Shown in pieces: positions 1 to 7,853 of a stretch of 14,515 bases of DNA. The notes beneath the pieces are model-generated. The model had not been told where the DNA came from. It made no database searches and saw nothing but the letters and a program-made list of their open reading frames with translations. Origin of the DNA: Candidatus Colwellbacteria bacterium GWA2_46_10. Its GTDB lineage: Bacteria > Patescibacteriota > Minisyncoccia > UBA6257 > Colwellbacteraceae. How positions within the stretch are numbered: position 1 is the first letter of the stretch; each line of letters starts with the position of its first letter. Location: contig MHIS01000007.1 of the NCBI GenBank assembly GCA_001817635.1, positions 5,569 to 20,083 of the forward strand. The letters are read 5' to 3'. A program made the translations under genes and the position numbers.

Positions 1-329
1 GCAACGGCCGACTTTACCTCGCTGGGGCTAAACTCCACAAAATCCACTCCACTTTTTTGAAGCACTAGGAGTATCACTCCCCTTGCCTCGGATACGCTAG
101 AGGCAGTCTTCTTGTTTTTGGAGAAGAATAATCTTTCAAGACAAACAAGGTCTGGTTTGTGAGTATTGATTAACGCCTGAATTCCTTTTTCCAAGTGAGA
201 TAAACGATTCTCTTTTCCAACGCCTTCACCGTCGATAAGGCCACAGGCAAGAAGCTTCACTCCCCGATCTTTCTCTATCAACCCATACCCAGTACGGGTA
301 GTGCCTGGATCTATACCCAAAATCTTCAT
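1..329 (-). CDS. ruvC: RuvC Holliday junction resolvase (partial, C-terminus beyond left edge)
   Basis: RuvC cuts four-way Holliday junctions in the RuvABC recombination-repair complex. The 109 visible residues start with the RNase H-fold strand LGIDPGTTRTGYG, holding the first catalytic Asp (D7). CLERLFFSKNKKT follows with the second acidic residue (E65), then ASSVSEARG and FSPSEVKSAV, all typical of RuvC. The remaining catalytic acids lie off the window. The ATG overlaps the stop of the upstream yebC in an ATGA arrangement, with AGGAG just before it, so the two genes are translationally coupled. RuvB is encoded separately about 2.5 kb away on the other strand; ruvA may lie further left. The assignment is secure, only the length is unknown. 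Confidence 0.94.
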   Translation of the reverse strand, partial: MKILGIDPGTTRTGYGLIEKDRGVKLLACGLIDGEGVGKENRLSHLEKGIQALINTHKPDLVCLERLFFSKNKKTASSVSEARGVILLVLQKSGVDFVEFSPSEVKSAV

Positions 330-853
330 GCTCCTAGGGATGTGTAGACGGCCTTCGCGTCGGGGTGGTTTTCCAGGGATTCGACCACCCTCCTAATTGT
401 TTCAGTAGCGTTAGGAGATACTGGATTGCTGAATTTTGGTGCATACCCACTATCAGTTTTTGTAAAAGCCCACATTAACGCCCCGGGTTCAGCCACCTTA
501 ATTTCATGGCTCTTTAAAATAACCCTTATCTCCGCCATGGTGCGGTTACGATTGTCGGTTATGGCCTCAATGATGATCCCGATTCCCTCCGGGCCATACG
601 CCTCTATAAGCAACTCCTCTAAGCTTCCAACCTCAGCGGCCCTATGGATAGCCCTTTCGATGTTGGCCTGGGGCAGGTTGTGTTTGTGCGCCTGCTCAAC
701 CGCGCTGCGCAGGGTAGCGTTGAATTTAGGGTCAGGATTTCCTCTAGCCGCTATAGCAATAGCATTAGCCAACTTAGAAAAAAGTTGAGCCCTACCCTGG
801 TCGGTCTTAGCTTTTTTGTCCTTGATCTGCTTCCACTTATTGTGCCCGGACAT
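326..853 (-). CDS. yebC: YebC/PmpR (TACO1) family protein, short form
   Basis: Family members are known as DNA-binding regulators and, in some lineages, as factors that help ribosomes through difficult sequences. The N-terminus MSGHNKWKQIKDKKAKTD is the family signature. LFSKLANAIAIAAR, NLPQANIERAIHRA, the YGPEGIGIIIEAITDNRNRT block (DNRNRT at residues 100-105) and a domain closing with AVYTSL follow. At 175 residues it is well below the roughly 240-250 usual for the family; the loss appears internal to the last domains because both ends are recognisable. It is followed by ruvC with a 4-base overlap, the common yebC-ruvC pairing. A TAAGAT box at 863-868 (minus strand) lies 9 bases before the start and may be its -10. 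Confidence 0.93.
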   Translation of the reverse strand: MSGHNKWKQIKDKKAKTDQGRAQLFSKLANAIAIAARGNPDPKFNATLRSAVEQAHKHNLPQANIERAIHRAAEVGSLEELLIEAYGPEGIGIIIEAITDNRNRTMAEIRVILKSHEIKVAEPGALMWAFTKTDSGYAPKFSNPVSPNATETIRRVVESLENHPDAKAVYTSLGA

Positions 854-925
854 ATCTTCTATATCTTACTCCCCGAGGGACTTTTTACTAACACCCAAAG
901 AGACTATTATTAGAAGAACAATCTA
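854..925. promoter_or_regulatory. Divergent promoter region between yebC and pilB/gspE
   Basis: This 72-base gap separates two divergently transcribed operons, so both promoters must lie here or overlap the coding starts. On the minus strand TAAGAT (863-868) could be the -10 of yebC. On the plus strand TATTAT (905-910) with a weak TTTTTA (882-887) 17 bases upstream could serve pilB, giving a leader of about 8 bases. No good ribosome binding site is seen before either start. These are consensus matches only. Confidence 0.35.
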
Positions 926-2608
926 ATGCTTAAATTCAGTCAGCAACCGATAGAAGCCAGGCTAGAATCTCTCCAAAAAGATGCAGAAGAAAGAGATGCC
1001 GCACGCAGAGCTGCGGCCGAAAACCTTCCCTATCTGGATATAAAACACCAAGTAATTGACCGGGGAGCTTTGGAAGCAGTTCCAGAGGTCCTTGCTCGGG
1101 AAACCAGAACAGTTGTTTTTGCAAAGGAGGGAAACAAGGTAAAGGTGGCGGCGCATTCCTCCAAAACCAGCGCCTTCGAGAAACTCAATCTTTTTTTAGA
1201 TGAACAAAAGCTGAAAAAAGAAGTTTTTATTGTTTCGCTTTCCGGCCTTGAGGAAGCATGGAAACACTACCTTGCCATTCGTCCCGAAAACCAAGCCGAG
1301 ATCGTCTCGGAAATAGTCCTCTCCGAAGGGATTCTCGAATCAAAGAAAAATGTTAAAACCATAGAAATAGCCTCCGAAGACATCGCTCAAATTGATGTGG
1401 ACACATCGACCACGGATGCCCTCGTCAAAATACTGGCAGACGCTCTCGCCTTGAAAGTTTCGGATGTTCACCTCGAGCCCGGGAGGGGAAGTACGCAGTT
1501 AAGGTACAGAGTGGATGGCATTTTGTACGATATAGCACGCATATCCGAGGAGGTGGGGAGGCGCACCACCGGTCGCCTCAAGCTTTTAGCGAGCCTCAAG
1601 CTCAACATAAAAGACGAGCCTCAAGATGGACGCTTCACTATTAAAAGATCTAAGGGAGAAGACGTTGAGGTCAGGTTATCCATCGTCCCTTCTGAATTTG
1701 GCGAGGCTGTTGTGATGAGGGTGCTTGATCCGAGCGTGGTGGATTTGAATATGGCAGATTTAGGATTAAGAGAAGACGATTTAAAGATCGTCGAACGCTT
1801 TCTCAAAGAAGCCAACGGAATGATTTTGTTGACCGGGCCGACCGGAAGCGGAAAGACAACCACCCTCTACGCATTTTTGAAGCGCAACTCGTCTCCGGAG
1901 GTAAAAATTATTACCATCGAAGACCCAATAGAATATCACCTGGATGGTATCCAGCAAACTCAGGTGCGCCCCAAAGAAAATTACACCTTTGCTTCCGGTT
2001 TGCGTTCCATCTTGCGCCAAGACCCAGATATGATTTTAGTTGGAGAAATTAGAGATTCGGAAACAGCGACAACGGCAATAGACGCAGCCCTCACCGGGCA
2101 TTTGGTTTTCTCAACGCTTCACACCAACAACGCTCCAGGAGCCATCCCTCGCTTAGTGGATCTCAAGGTCAAAGTTTCGAGTTTAGCATCAGCCCTAAGA
2201 TTAGTTGTCGCTCAACGATTAGTCAGAAAACTCTGCGAGAAATGTAAACGGCTAGTCAAGATCGAGGGAGAGCTCAAAGCAAAAATAGAAGCATTTAAAA
2301 ACCAAGTACCACAAAGAGCGATCAGGCCCTCCCAAGTCAAACTTTACGAGAGTGTTGGGTGTGTATCCTGCAACAAGGGGTTCCAAGGAAGAATTGGCAT
2401 TTTTGAGCTCCTAACCTTTGATGAGGAAATGGCCGAGATTTTAGGGAAAGAGGTTACCGAAGTGCAGACCCGCAAGGCAGCCAGGGCCAAAGGTATGGTT
2501 TATATGCAAGAAGACGGCATTTTGAAAGCTCTCTCTGGGATAACTACAATCGAGGAAGTTGAAAAAGTAACGGGCCCTGTTAATTGGCCCGCCTCGTCTG
2601 TAAAATAG
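926..2608 (+). CDS. pilB: GspE/PilB-type secretion/type IV pilus assembly ATPase
   Basis: Hexameric ATPase that powers type IV pilus extension or type II-like secretion from the cytoplasmic face. Residues 1-130 form a charged, divergent N-terminal domain comparable to the GspE/MshE N region. The core ATPase contains the Walker A motif GPTGSGKTT (304-312), the Asp box IEDPIEYHLDGIQQTQV (from 331), Walker B LVGEIRD (371-377) and the His box TGHLVFSTLHTNN (390-402). Two CxxC pairs (C435/C438 and C477/C480) make the zinc-binding subdomain typical of extension ATPases and absent from the retraction ATPase PilT. Length (560) is normal. No pilC, pilM or pilin gene lies beside it, so it is separated from the rest of its machine. 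pilB versus gspE cannot be decided from sequence alone. Confidence 0.93.
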   Translation: MLKFSQQPIEARLESLQKDAEERDAARRAAAENLPYLDIKHQVIDRGALEAVPEVLARETRTVVFAKEGNKVKVAAHSSKTSAFEKLNLFLDEQKLKKEVFIVSLSGLEEAWKHYLAIRPENQAEIVSEIVLSEGILESKKNVKTIEIASEDIAQIDVDTSTTDALVKILADALALKVSDVHLEPGRGSTQLRYRVDGILYDIARISEEVGRRTTGRLKLLASLKLNIKDEPQDGRFTIKRSKGEDVEVRLSIVPSEFGEAVVMRVLDPSVVDLNMADLGLREDDLKIVERFLKEANGMILLTGPTGSGKTTTLYAFLKRNSSPEVKIITIEDPIEYHLDGIQQTQVRPKENYTFASGLRSILRQDPDMILVGEIRDSETATTAIDAALTGHLVFSTLHTNNAPGAIPRLVDLKVKVSSLASALRLVVAQRLVRKLCEKCKRLVKIEGELKAKIEAFKNQVPQRAIRPSQVKLYESVGCVSCNKGFQGRIGIFELLTFDEEMAEILGKEVTEVQTRKAARAKGMVYMQEDGILKALSGITTIEEVEKVTGPVNWPASSVK

Positions 2609-2609
2609 G

Positions 2610-2755
2610 GATAGAGTCAGAGGTCTGCGGGCAGTATGTGGGCTTCCCGAAGGAAAATTATAGAATCTCTCCGAGGATTACCTCAGCCGGAGCCAAGAGT
2701 GTCCGTAATATCTAAAAGAGATTCCAAAATGTGCCCGCAGACCCCAAACTCTATC
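2610..2755 (+). ncRNA. 146-base self-complementary element (candidate structured RNA or MITE)
   Basis: The gap between pilB and ruvB is almost filled by a palindromic unit. GATAGAGT (2610-2617) pairs with ACTCTATC (2748-2755). After a 4-base internal loop on each side, GGTCTGCGGGCA (2622-2633) pairs perfectly with TGCCCGCAGACC (2732-2743). Inside, GAATCTCT (2663-2670) pairs with AGAGATTC (2717-2724), and GAGG (2673-2676) pairs with CCTC (2681-2684) around an ATTA loop. ATTAC (2677-2681) could also pair with GTAAT (2705-2709) as a pseudoknot. I do not recognise tmRNA, RNase P, SRP or 6S RNA signatures. No T-tract follows, so it is not an ordinary terminator. A miniature transposable element with 24-base imperfect terminal repeats would look the same. 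Confidence 0.45.
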
Positions 2756-2795
2756 GGGAGTCACTCTAACACAAATAAAAGACATTGTCAACAGC

Positions 2796-3794
2796 ATGAG
2801 CGATACCCCTATTCAAGAAAATGGCGATGAGCAGGCGATAGATGTAGTCTTACGTCCTAAGCAGTGGGAGGACTATATAGGCCAAGAACAGGTAAAAAAG
2901 AACCTGAGAGTTATTATTGATGCTGCTAAAATGCGCGGGGAAGCCGTTGACCACCTCCTTTTGTACGGGCAGGCGGGTTTGGGGAAAACCACCTTGGCAA
3001 GATTAATCGCCAAGGAGTTAGGAGGAACCATCAAAACCACCTCCGGTCCTGCTATAGAGAAAGTGGGAGATCTAGCGGCTATACTTTCAAACCTCGAAGA
3101 GGGAGAGATTCTCTTTATCGACGAGGCCCATCGTCTCAACAAAATGATCGAAGAGGTTCTCTACCCCGCCATGGAATCTCGCAAACTCCACATCGTTATC
3201 GGAAAAGGTACTGGAGCGAGAACCATCTCTCTGGATCTTCCTCCATTTACCCTCCTTGCTGCCACAACCAGGGTGAACCTCCTATCCGCTCCCCTGCGTT
3301 CTCGCTTTGGAGCCACCTTCAAGCTTGAATATTACAGCGAAGAAAACATTAAAGAAATTATCGAAAGATCAGCCAAGATTTTGGGAATGGACGTAACAGA
3401 GGAAGGCGCTAGGATTTTAGCTAAAGCTTCTCGCTATACACCAAGAGTAGCCAACAGGATTTTGCGTCGCGCCCGCGACTACATGGAAGTGCATGAAGAA
3501 AAGAAAATAGATGAAACCGTTGCCAAAGAAGTATTGGATTTTCTTGATATAGACTCCCTGGGACTAGAATCGCACGATAGGAACCTTCTGAGAGCGATGG
3601 TTGAGAAATTCGGAGGAGGACCAGTAGGCATAAAAACCTTAGCAGCCGTACTCAATGAAGACGGCCCAACCCTAGAGGAAGTTTACGAACCATACCTCAT
3701 GAAGTTAGGGTTCATTAAACGCACTCCCACCGGGCGAGTTATTGGCGAAAGTGCTAGAAAGCACCTAGGGCTTCCGCCGGACAAGTTAGTTTAA
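2796..3794 (+). CDS. ruvB: RuvB Holliday junction branch migration ATPase
   Basis: AAA+ motor that, with RuvA, drives Holliday junction branch migration for RuvC to resolve. Seen in order: LRPKQWEDYIGQEQVKKNL, Walker A GQAGLGKTT (58-66; most relatives have GPPGLGKTT), Walker B ILFIDEAHRLN (D109, E110), sensor 1 with LAATTRVNLL, the arginine finger LRSRFG (R168-R170), and the C-terminal winged helix ending in TPTGRVIGESARKHLG. At 332 residues the length is normal. ATG at 2796 gives the usual short N-terminal tail; no clear ribosome binding site is visible. The stop shares one base with the start of the next gene, so ruvB heads a tightly linked run with the lamin-tail protein, tsaE and the exonuclease. 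Confidence 0.97.
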   Translation: MSDTPIQENGDEQAIDVVLRPKQWEDYIGQEQVKKNLRVIIDAAKMRGEAVDHLLLYGQAGLGKTTLARLIAKELGGTIKTTSGPAIEKVGDLAAILSNLEEGEILFIDEAHRLNKMIEEVLYPAMESRKLHIVIGKGTGARTISLDLPPFTLLAATTRVNLLSAPLRSRFGATFKLEYYSEENIKEIIERSAKILGMDVTEEGARILAKASRYTPRVANRILRRARDYMEVHEEKKIDETVAKEVLDFLDIDSLGLESHDRNLLRAMVEKFGGGPVGIKTLAAVLNEDGPTLEEVYEPYLMKLGFIKRTPTGRVIGESARKHLGLPPDKLV

Positions 3795-4276
3795 TGATTT
3801 TTATAAAGGAACTTTTACCCAATCCCTCGGGAGACGATACCCAAAATGAGTGGATTAGGCTGATCAACACTGGCGAATCAGACTTTATTCCAAGTGGATT
3901 AAGCTTAATTGATGCCGGGGGTAAAACATTCAGCTTGAATAGCATTAGTGCTATATCTCCAGGAGAAACCATAGAACTCAAAAGGACCCTAACAGGCATT
4001 GCCCTTAACAACGACGGGGATATAGTATCGTTAAAAAACCAACAAGGAGAAACCTTAGATCAACTAAGCTATGCCTCGGGCGTAGTCGAAGGGGAGATCG
4101 TAACGGCAGAGAGCTTTATAGAAGAACCGCCATCCAGAGACTCACTAGGAGCAAGCGCCCTGGGTTTCGGGAGAATAGACTACCAACCAACCCTTATGCC
4201 TATATTAGTTGGCATATTGATTGCCATAGTGTCCGGAGCAATAGTGTGGTTTATGGTCAAAAGAGATAACCTATGA
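3794..4276 (+). CDS. Lamin-tail-domain (LTD-like) protein with C-terminal membrane anchor
   Basis: The first ~100 residues have the LTD immunoglobulin-like pattern: FIKELLPNPSGDDTQNEWIRLINTG, then GLSLIDAGGKTFSL, ISPGETIEL and LNNDGDIVSLKNQQGETLDQLSY. A linker (about 105-132) leads to one hydrophobic helix (about 135-155) and the basic tail VKRDNL. There is no N-terminal signal peptide, so it looks tail-anchored; with the basic tail inside, the LTD could still face outward, which is unresolved. The partner is unknown, although bacterial LTDs often occur on surface or secreted proteins. It overlaps ruvB by one base and tsaE by four, so it is co-translated with DNA-repair and tRNA-modification genes although nothing links it functionally to them. 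Confidence 0.75.
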   Translation: MIFIKELLPNPSGDDTQNEWIRLINTGESDFIPSGLSLIDAGGKTFSLNSISAISPGETIELKRTLTGIALNNDGDIVSLKNQQGETLDQLSYASGVVEGEIVTAESFIEEPPSRDSLGASALGFGRIDYQPTLMPILVGILIAIVSGAIVWFMVKRDNL

Positions 4277-4701
4277 AGATAAAAACCAAAAACGCAAAAG
4301 AAACCAGGGCCTTCGCTCAAAAGTTAGCTAAGGACTTTGTGGAAAAAAGAGGGCCGCTCATCCTAGCTCTTTCTGGAGATTTGGGAACTGGCAAGACTAC
4401 CTTCACCCAATCGTTTGCTAAGGCGTTAGGCGTGAAAAAAAGAATTCTGAGTCCAACCTTTTTGATAATGAAGCGTTTTCCGCTCAAGATGAGCAACTTT
4501 CAAAACCTATACCACCTAGACGCTTATAGAATAAAAGCCCCCGACCTTAAAAAGTTGAATGTAGAAGATGTGTTCAAAGGTCAGAATATTGTTTTAATCG
4601 AATGGGCTGATAGAGTGAAGGAGATTTTGCCAAAGGGTACAATTTGGATAAGGTTTGAGCATGGTAAAGGAGAAAACGAAAGACAGATTACTATTAATTG
4701 A
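4273..4701 (+). CDS. tsaE: TsaE, tRNA threonylcarbamoyladenosine (t6A) biosynthesis ATPase
   Basis: TsaE is the P-loop ATPase partner of TsaB and TsaD in making the t6A37 modification of ANN-decoding tRNAs. The protein has LALSGDLGTGKTTFTQSFAKALG with the Walker A motif at residues 35-43, SPTFLIMKRF after it, the HLDAYRI segment and LIEWADRV (the LxEWxDR family signature). The length of 142 residues is normal. The start overlaps the previous gene by four bases (ATGA). Its last 47 bases overlap the annotated start of the exonuclease gene. Neither tsaB nor tsaD is in the window. Confidence 0.93.
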   Translation: MKIKTKNAKETRAFAQKLAKDFVEKRGPLILALSGDLGTGKTTFTQSFAKALGVKKRILSPTFLIMKRFPLKMSNFQNLYHLDAYRIKAPDLKKLNVEDVFKGQNIVLIEWADRVKEILPKGTIWIRFEHGKGENERQITIN

Positions 4702-5578
4702 CGCAAACTCCCTGATCCACAGGGCGTATCACGCACTTCCTCCCCTCACGGGCCCCCAGGGACAACCCACGGGAGCCCTCTATGGGTTAGCCAGCGTTCT
4801 TATAAAACTCTTTAAAGAAGAGACTCCTCGCTATGCAGTAGCGGCCTTTGATCGCAAAGAACCCACATTCAGGAAAAAGCAGTACGATGCGTACAAAGGT
4901 ACTCGCCAACCCACCCCGGATGATCTGATTGCTCAACTCAAGGAAGCCCCCCAACTCCTTAAGTGTTTTGGGGTATATCCGATAGACGCTCTGGGTTATG
5001 AGGCAGATGATCTGATGGCTACCCTAGCTACTAAATTTGCCAGTTCGAAAGTTGAGGTGGAAATTATGTCCGGAGACCTGGATATTCTCCAGGTGGTTGA
5101 AGATGGCAGGGTCTTTGCCCAAATTCCCCAAAAGGGAATAACCGAGACAGCAATATACAAAGAGAAGGAAGTGAAAGAGCGTTTTGGCATTACCCCATCA
5201 GCTCTGGCCGATTACAAAGGCCTAGTTGGAGATACCTCCGACAATATCCCTGGAGTCAACGGGATTGGTCCCAAAAGCGCGGTAGAGCTTCTTGATGAAT
5301 TTAAGACCGTAGAGGGTGTATATAAGAACCTGGAAAAGATAAAAGCGAGCAAACCTACGTTGGGAGAAAAACTTGAAGCGGGCAAAGAAAGTGCTCTCAT
5401 GTCCAAAGAGCTTGCCGTGCTTATTAAGGACGTTCCTACTCCGAACGATTTAGGAACTTTTGAAGTTGGCGATCCACTAAAAAGCCCAGCAGTTTGGAAA
5501 TGTTTGGAAGAATTAGGCTTCAAGACTTTGCTCAAGAGAGTGGAGGATGCCAAACAAGAAGCTAACAGACTCTTTTGA
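4655..5578 (+). CDS. Free-standing 5'-3' exonuclease (PolA N-terminal/FEN family)
   Basis: Flap/5'-3' exonuclease that removes RNA primers and 5' flaps. It is equivalent to the N-terminal domain of DNA polymerase I but ends at 307 residues without polymerase domains. Visible motifs are LLLIDANSLIHRAYHALPPL, VAAFDRKEPTFRKKQYDAYKGTR, YEADDLMATLA, EIMSGDLDILQVV and LVGDTSDNIPGVNGIGPKSA, which contain the acidic metal ligands and the helix-three-turn-helix. The tail EELGFKTLLKRV matches the place where PolA passes from the exonuclease into the next domain, so the gene looks like a natural PolA N-domain. The start is either ATG 4655 or ATG 4661, both inside tsaE in another frame. Confidence 0.92.
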   Translation: MSMVKEKTKDRLLLIDANSLIHRAYHALPPLTGPQGQPTGALYGLASVLIKLFKEETPRYAVAAFDRKEPTFRKKQYDAYKGTRQPTPDDLIAQLKEAPQLLKCFGVYPIDALGYEADDLMATLATKFASSKVEVEIMSGDLDILQVVEDGRVFAQIPQKGITETAIYKEKEVKERFGITPSALADYKGLVGDTSDNIPGVNGIGPKSAVELLDEFKTVEGVYKNLEKIKASKPTLGEKLEAGKESALMSKELAVLIKDVPTPNDLGTFEVGDPLKSPAVWKCLEELGFKTLLKRVEDAKQEANRLF

Positions 5579-5581
5579 CGG

Positions 5582-5587
5582 TATAAT
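5582..5587 (+). promoter_or_regulatory. Consensus -10 box for the histidine kinase gene (probable leaderless start)
   Basis: A perfect TATAAT lies 4 bases past the exonuclease stop. Seven bases separate its end from the kinase ATG at 5595, so a normal transcription start would fall at or next to the A of the ATG. No convincing -35 is present at 17-base spacing and no ribosome binding site is present. Confidence 0.5.
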
Positions 5588-5594
5588 ATAACCG

Positions 5595-6932
5595 ATGAGC
5601 TTGGGGAAAAAGCCAAACAGACTCTTATATAATTTGCGCATACCGGAGATGCGCCATCTCTATATCGTTCCGTGCGTGATCCTAGTCCTTTCGGGAATGA
5701 ATTTTCTAGCAATGGGGGTGGGCATTTGGTTTTGGATATCCTCTGGGGTGCTTCTTGTTCTGGGTGGTGTGTGGATGTGGCACGAGTATAAAAACACTCT
5801 TCGAGGATACGGAGAAAAAGTTTCGTACGGCCGTCTTGAGAGTATAGTAACCAACCTGGAAGATGCGGTGATCGCCTACAACAACGATTTTAGGGTGCTG
5901 ATCTTTAACGCCGCGGCAGAAAAAATCTTTGGCTTGTCTAAAGTTCAGATCCTGGGACAAGTGATGGGCCCAGAGAAAGCTAGCGAAAAGGGATATCAAA
6001 CCCTCATCCAAACCCTCTTTCCTTCTCTGGCGCCCGTGGTGGTAGGGAAAAGCGAACCAAATAAATATCCGCAGGTAGTAGATATATCCTTTGATAATCC
6101 AACCAGGGAGTTTAGGGTTTCAACCGATCGTATTCTGGATAAAGATAATCACCTCCTAGGCTTTGTGAAGGTGGTGCAGGACCACACTAGGGAAACGGAG
6201 CTTATACGCTCGAAGTCAGACTTTGTGTCCGTAGCAGCTCATCAGTTGCGTACCCCCCTGACAGCTATTAACTGGACTCTAGAGGGGCTTAGCAAAAACC
6301 AGGCGCTTACGGAAGAGGATAGGTCCTTAGCAAAAAACGGCCTACAGGCAACCGCCAATCTTCTCAAGACCGTAAATGACCTACTGGACACAGCAGAAAT
6401 TGAAGGAGGTCGCTTCGGATACAACTACGAGGAAATAGATCTGGTTAAGTTTGCGGAAGAAGTGCTAACGAATGCCCAGATGGTAGCTAAGGAATACGGA
6501 TTGCAGGTTTTTTTCGATAAGGGGGGATTCAATGAACTCAAGCTGTTGGCAGACAAGAACAAGCTAGGAATGGCCCTTTCTAACCTAGTGGATAACGCCA
6601 TGAAATATAACTCCAAAGGAGGCTCGGTTACCGTACGTCTCAAGCAGATGCCTCAACAGCCATACGTCCAGGTGAGCGTACAAGACACGGGGATAGGCGT
6701 TCTCCCCGCAGACATAGATAGACTCTTCACCAAATTTTATCGCGCCCCTAACGCCCGAAAAGTGAAGGCGGATGGAACAGGATTAGGGCTCTACATTGTG
6801 CGCAACATCATTCGTCAGCACGGAGGAGAAGTGGGCGTTGAGTCAACACTAGGGAGAGGCACCACCTTCTTCTTTACTTTGCCTACTGATCCAACCCTTA
6901 TTCCCAAGGCCGAAGGTTCAGTTGGGACATAA
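5595..6932 (+). CDS. Membrane PAS-domain sensor histidine kinase
   Basis: Two-component sensor that autophosphorylates on a histidine in response to an unknown signal. A basic N-terminal stretch is followed by two closely spaced membrane helices (about residues 21-62) with almost no outside loop. A PAS domain follows (about 78-195; LEDAVIAYNNDFRVLIFNAAAEKIFG at its start). The HisKA H-box is AAHQLRTPLTAINW with phospho-acceptor H216. The ATPase domain has N box NLVDNAMKYN (330-339), G1 DTGIGV (from D364), F box LFTKFYR and G2 GTGLGLYIV (394-402). At 445 residues it is complete. No response regulator gene is adjacent, so it is an orphan here. The tiny sensor loop suggests an intramembrane or cytoplasmic signal. 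mutM starts two bases after its stop. Confidence 0.92.
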   Translation: MSLGKKPNRLLYNLRIPEMRHLYIVPCVILVLSGMNFLAMGVGIWFWISSGVLLVLGGVWMWHEYKNTLRGYGEKVSYGRLESIVTNLEDAVIAYNNDFRVLIFNAAAEKIFGLSKVQILGQVMGPEKASEKGYQTLIQTLFPSLAPVVVGKSEPNKYPQVVDISFDNPTREFRVSTDRILDKDNHLLGFVKVVQDHTRETELIRSKSDFVSVAAHQLRTPLTAINWTLEGLSKNQALTEEDRSLAKNGLQATANLLKTVNDLLDTAEIEGGRFGYNYEEIDLVKFAEEVLTNAQMVAKEYGLQVFFDKGGFNELKLLADKNKLGMALSNLVDNAMKYNSKGGSVTVRLKQMPQQPYVQVSVQDTGIGVLPADIDRLFTKFYRAPNARKVKADGTGLGLYIVRNIIRQHGGEVGVESTLGRGTTFFFTLPTDPTLIPKAEGSVGT

Positions 6933-6934
6933 GG

Positions 6935-7807
6935 GTGCCAGAACTCCCAGAAGTCCAAACTATAGTCTCTGATCTCAACCGTAAAATAAAAGGGCAAAAG
7001 ATTGTTGGATTTTGGACAGATTGGCCAAAGCTTGTAAAACTCCCAAACCCATCGGATTTCAAGAAAAAAATAAAGGGATTGCGAATAGAAAAGGTGGAGC
7101 GCATCGGGAAAAACATAGTATTTTTCTTGAGCAACAATAAGGCATTACTTATCCACCAAAAGATGACCGGGCACCTTATGGTTGGCAAGTGGCGCATTCA
7201 TAAAGGTAAAGTAGAGACCACGGAGAATGGTCCATTTAAAGAAAGAGTAAATAAATATATCCACGCTCTTTTCTCCCTTGAGAGTGGGAAGATGATAGCG
7301 CTCTCCGATATGCGTAAGTTTGCCCGCATTGCCCTCGGAGAACGGGAGAAAATTTTGAAACTCAAAGACATAACCCAACTTGGGCCGGATGCGCTTGATC
7401 CCAAACTTACATTCGGTGAGTTCTCAAGGAGAATTAAAGCACGCCATAAATCCATCAAGCTCACCCTAATGGATCCAGGGGTAGTGGCGGGGATAGGTAA
7501 TATTTATGCGGACGATATTCTTTGGAGCGCTAAGGTCCACCCCCTAAGGAAAGCGAACGCCATCAAAGAAAAAGAGCTGCGAGCGATTTTTAAATACACC
7601 AGAATAGTTCTCAAGAAGGCTGTTCGTCTGCGAGGAACCTCAGTTGGAGACTATAGAGACACTGCTGGAGAAAGGGGCATGTACGGGAAAGTTCTTCTTG
7701 CCTATAGGCGTACCGGAGAGCCATGTAAGCGGTGCGGGACTCCTATTCGCCGTACCCGGGCGGGACAGCGATCAGCCCATTTTTGCCCCCATTGTCAGAA
7801 GTTATAA
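6935..7807 (+). CDS. mutM: Formamidopyrimidine-DNA glycosylase (Fpg/MutM)
   Basis: Bifunctional base-excision glycosylase/AP lyase that removes 8-oxoguanine and ring-opened purines. A GTG start gives (M)PELPEVQT, exposing the catalytic Pro2 and Glu3. K59 in ERIGKNIVFFL matches the conserved lysine, and HQKMTGHL follows. The helix-two-turn-helix is DPGVVAGIGNIYADDILWSAKVHPL. The C-terminal zinc finger has C264, C267, C284 and C287, with R279 at the DNA-contact position. The 290-residue length is normal. It begins two bases after the kinase stop and has no promoter of its own, so it is expressed with the kinase; a link between oxidative damage repair and that sensor is only suggested by position. 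Confidence 0.96.
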   Translation: MPELPEVQTIVSDLNRKIKGQKIVGFWTDWPKLVKLPNPSDFKKKIKGLRIEKVERIGKNIVFFLSNNKALLIHQKMTGHLMVGKWRIHKGKVETTENGPFKERVNKYIHALFSLESGKMIALSDMRKFARIALGEREKILKLKDITQLGPDALDPKLTFGEFSRRIKARHKSIKLTLMDPGVVAGIGNIYADDILWSAKVHPLRKANAIKEKELRAIFKYTRIVLKKAVRLRGTSVGDYRDTAGERGMYGKVLLAYRRTGEPCKRCGTPIRRTRAGQRSAHFCPHCQKL

Positions 7808-7837
7808 ACACCGTTTTCTTGGGAGTCATTTCTGGGG

Positions 7838-7843
7838 TACACT
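7838..7843 (+). promoter_or_regulatory. Possible -10 box for pyrG
   Basis: TACACT (four of six bases of the consensus) sits 10 bases before the pyrG GTG, in the 46-base mutM-pyrG gap. A weak TTTCTT lies 17 bases upstream. If real, the leader would be only about 3 bases. TATAAG at 7849-7854 overlaps the start codon and is too close to act for it. Confidence 0.3.
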
Positions 7844-7853
7844 GTCCATATAA

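Noticed and set aside
5212..5712. 166-codon minus-strand ORF across the exonuclease/kinase junction
   Set aside because: It is antisense to a strongly conserved exonuclease, rich in Ser and Leu from reverse reading, with no motif or ribosome binding site.
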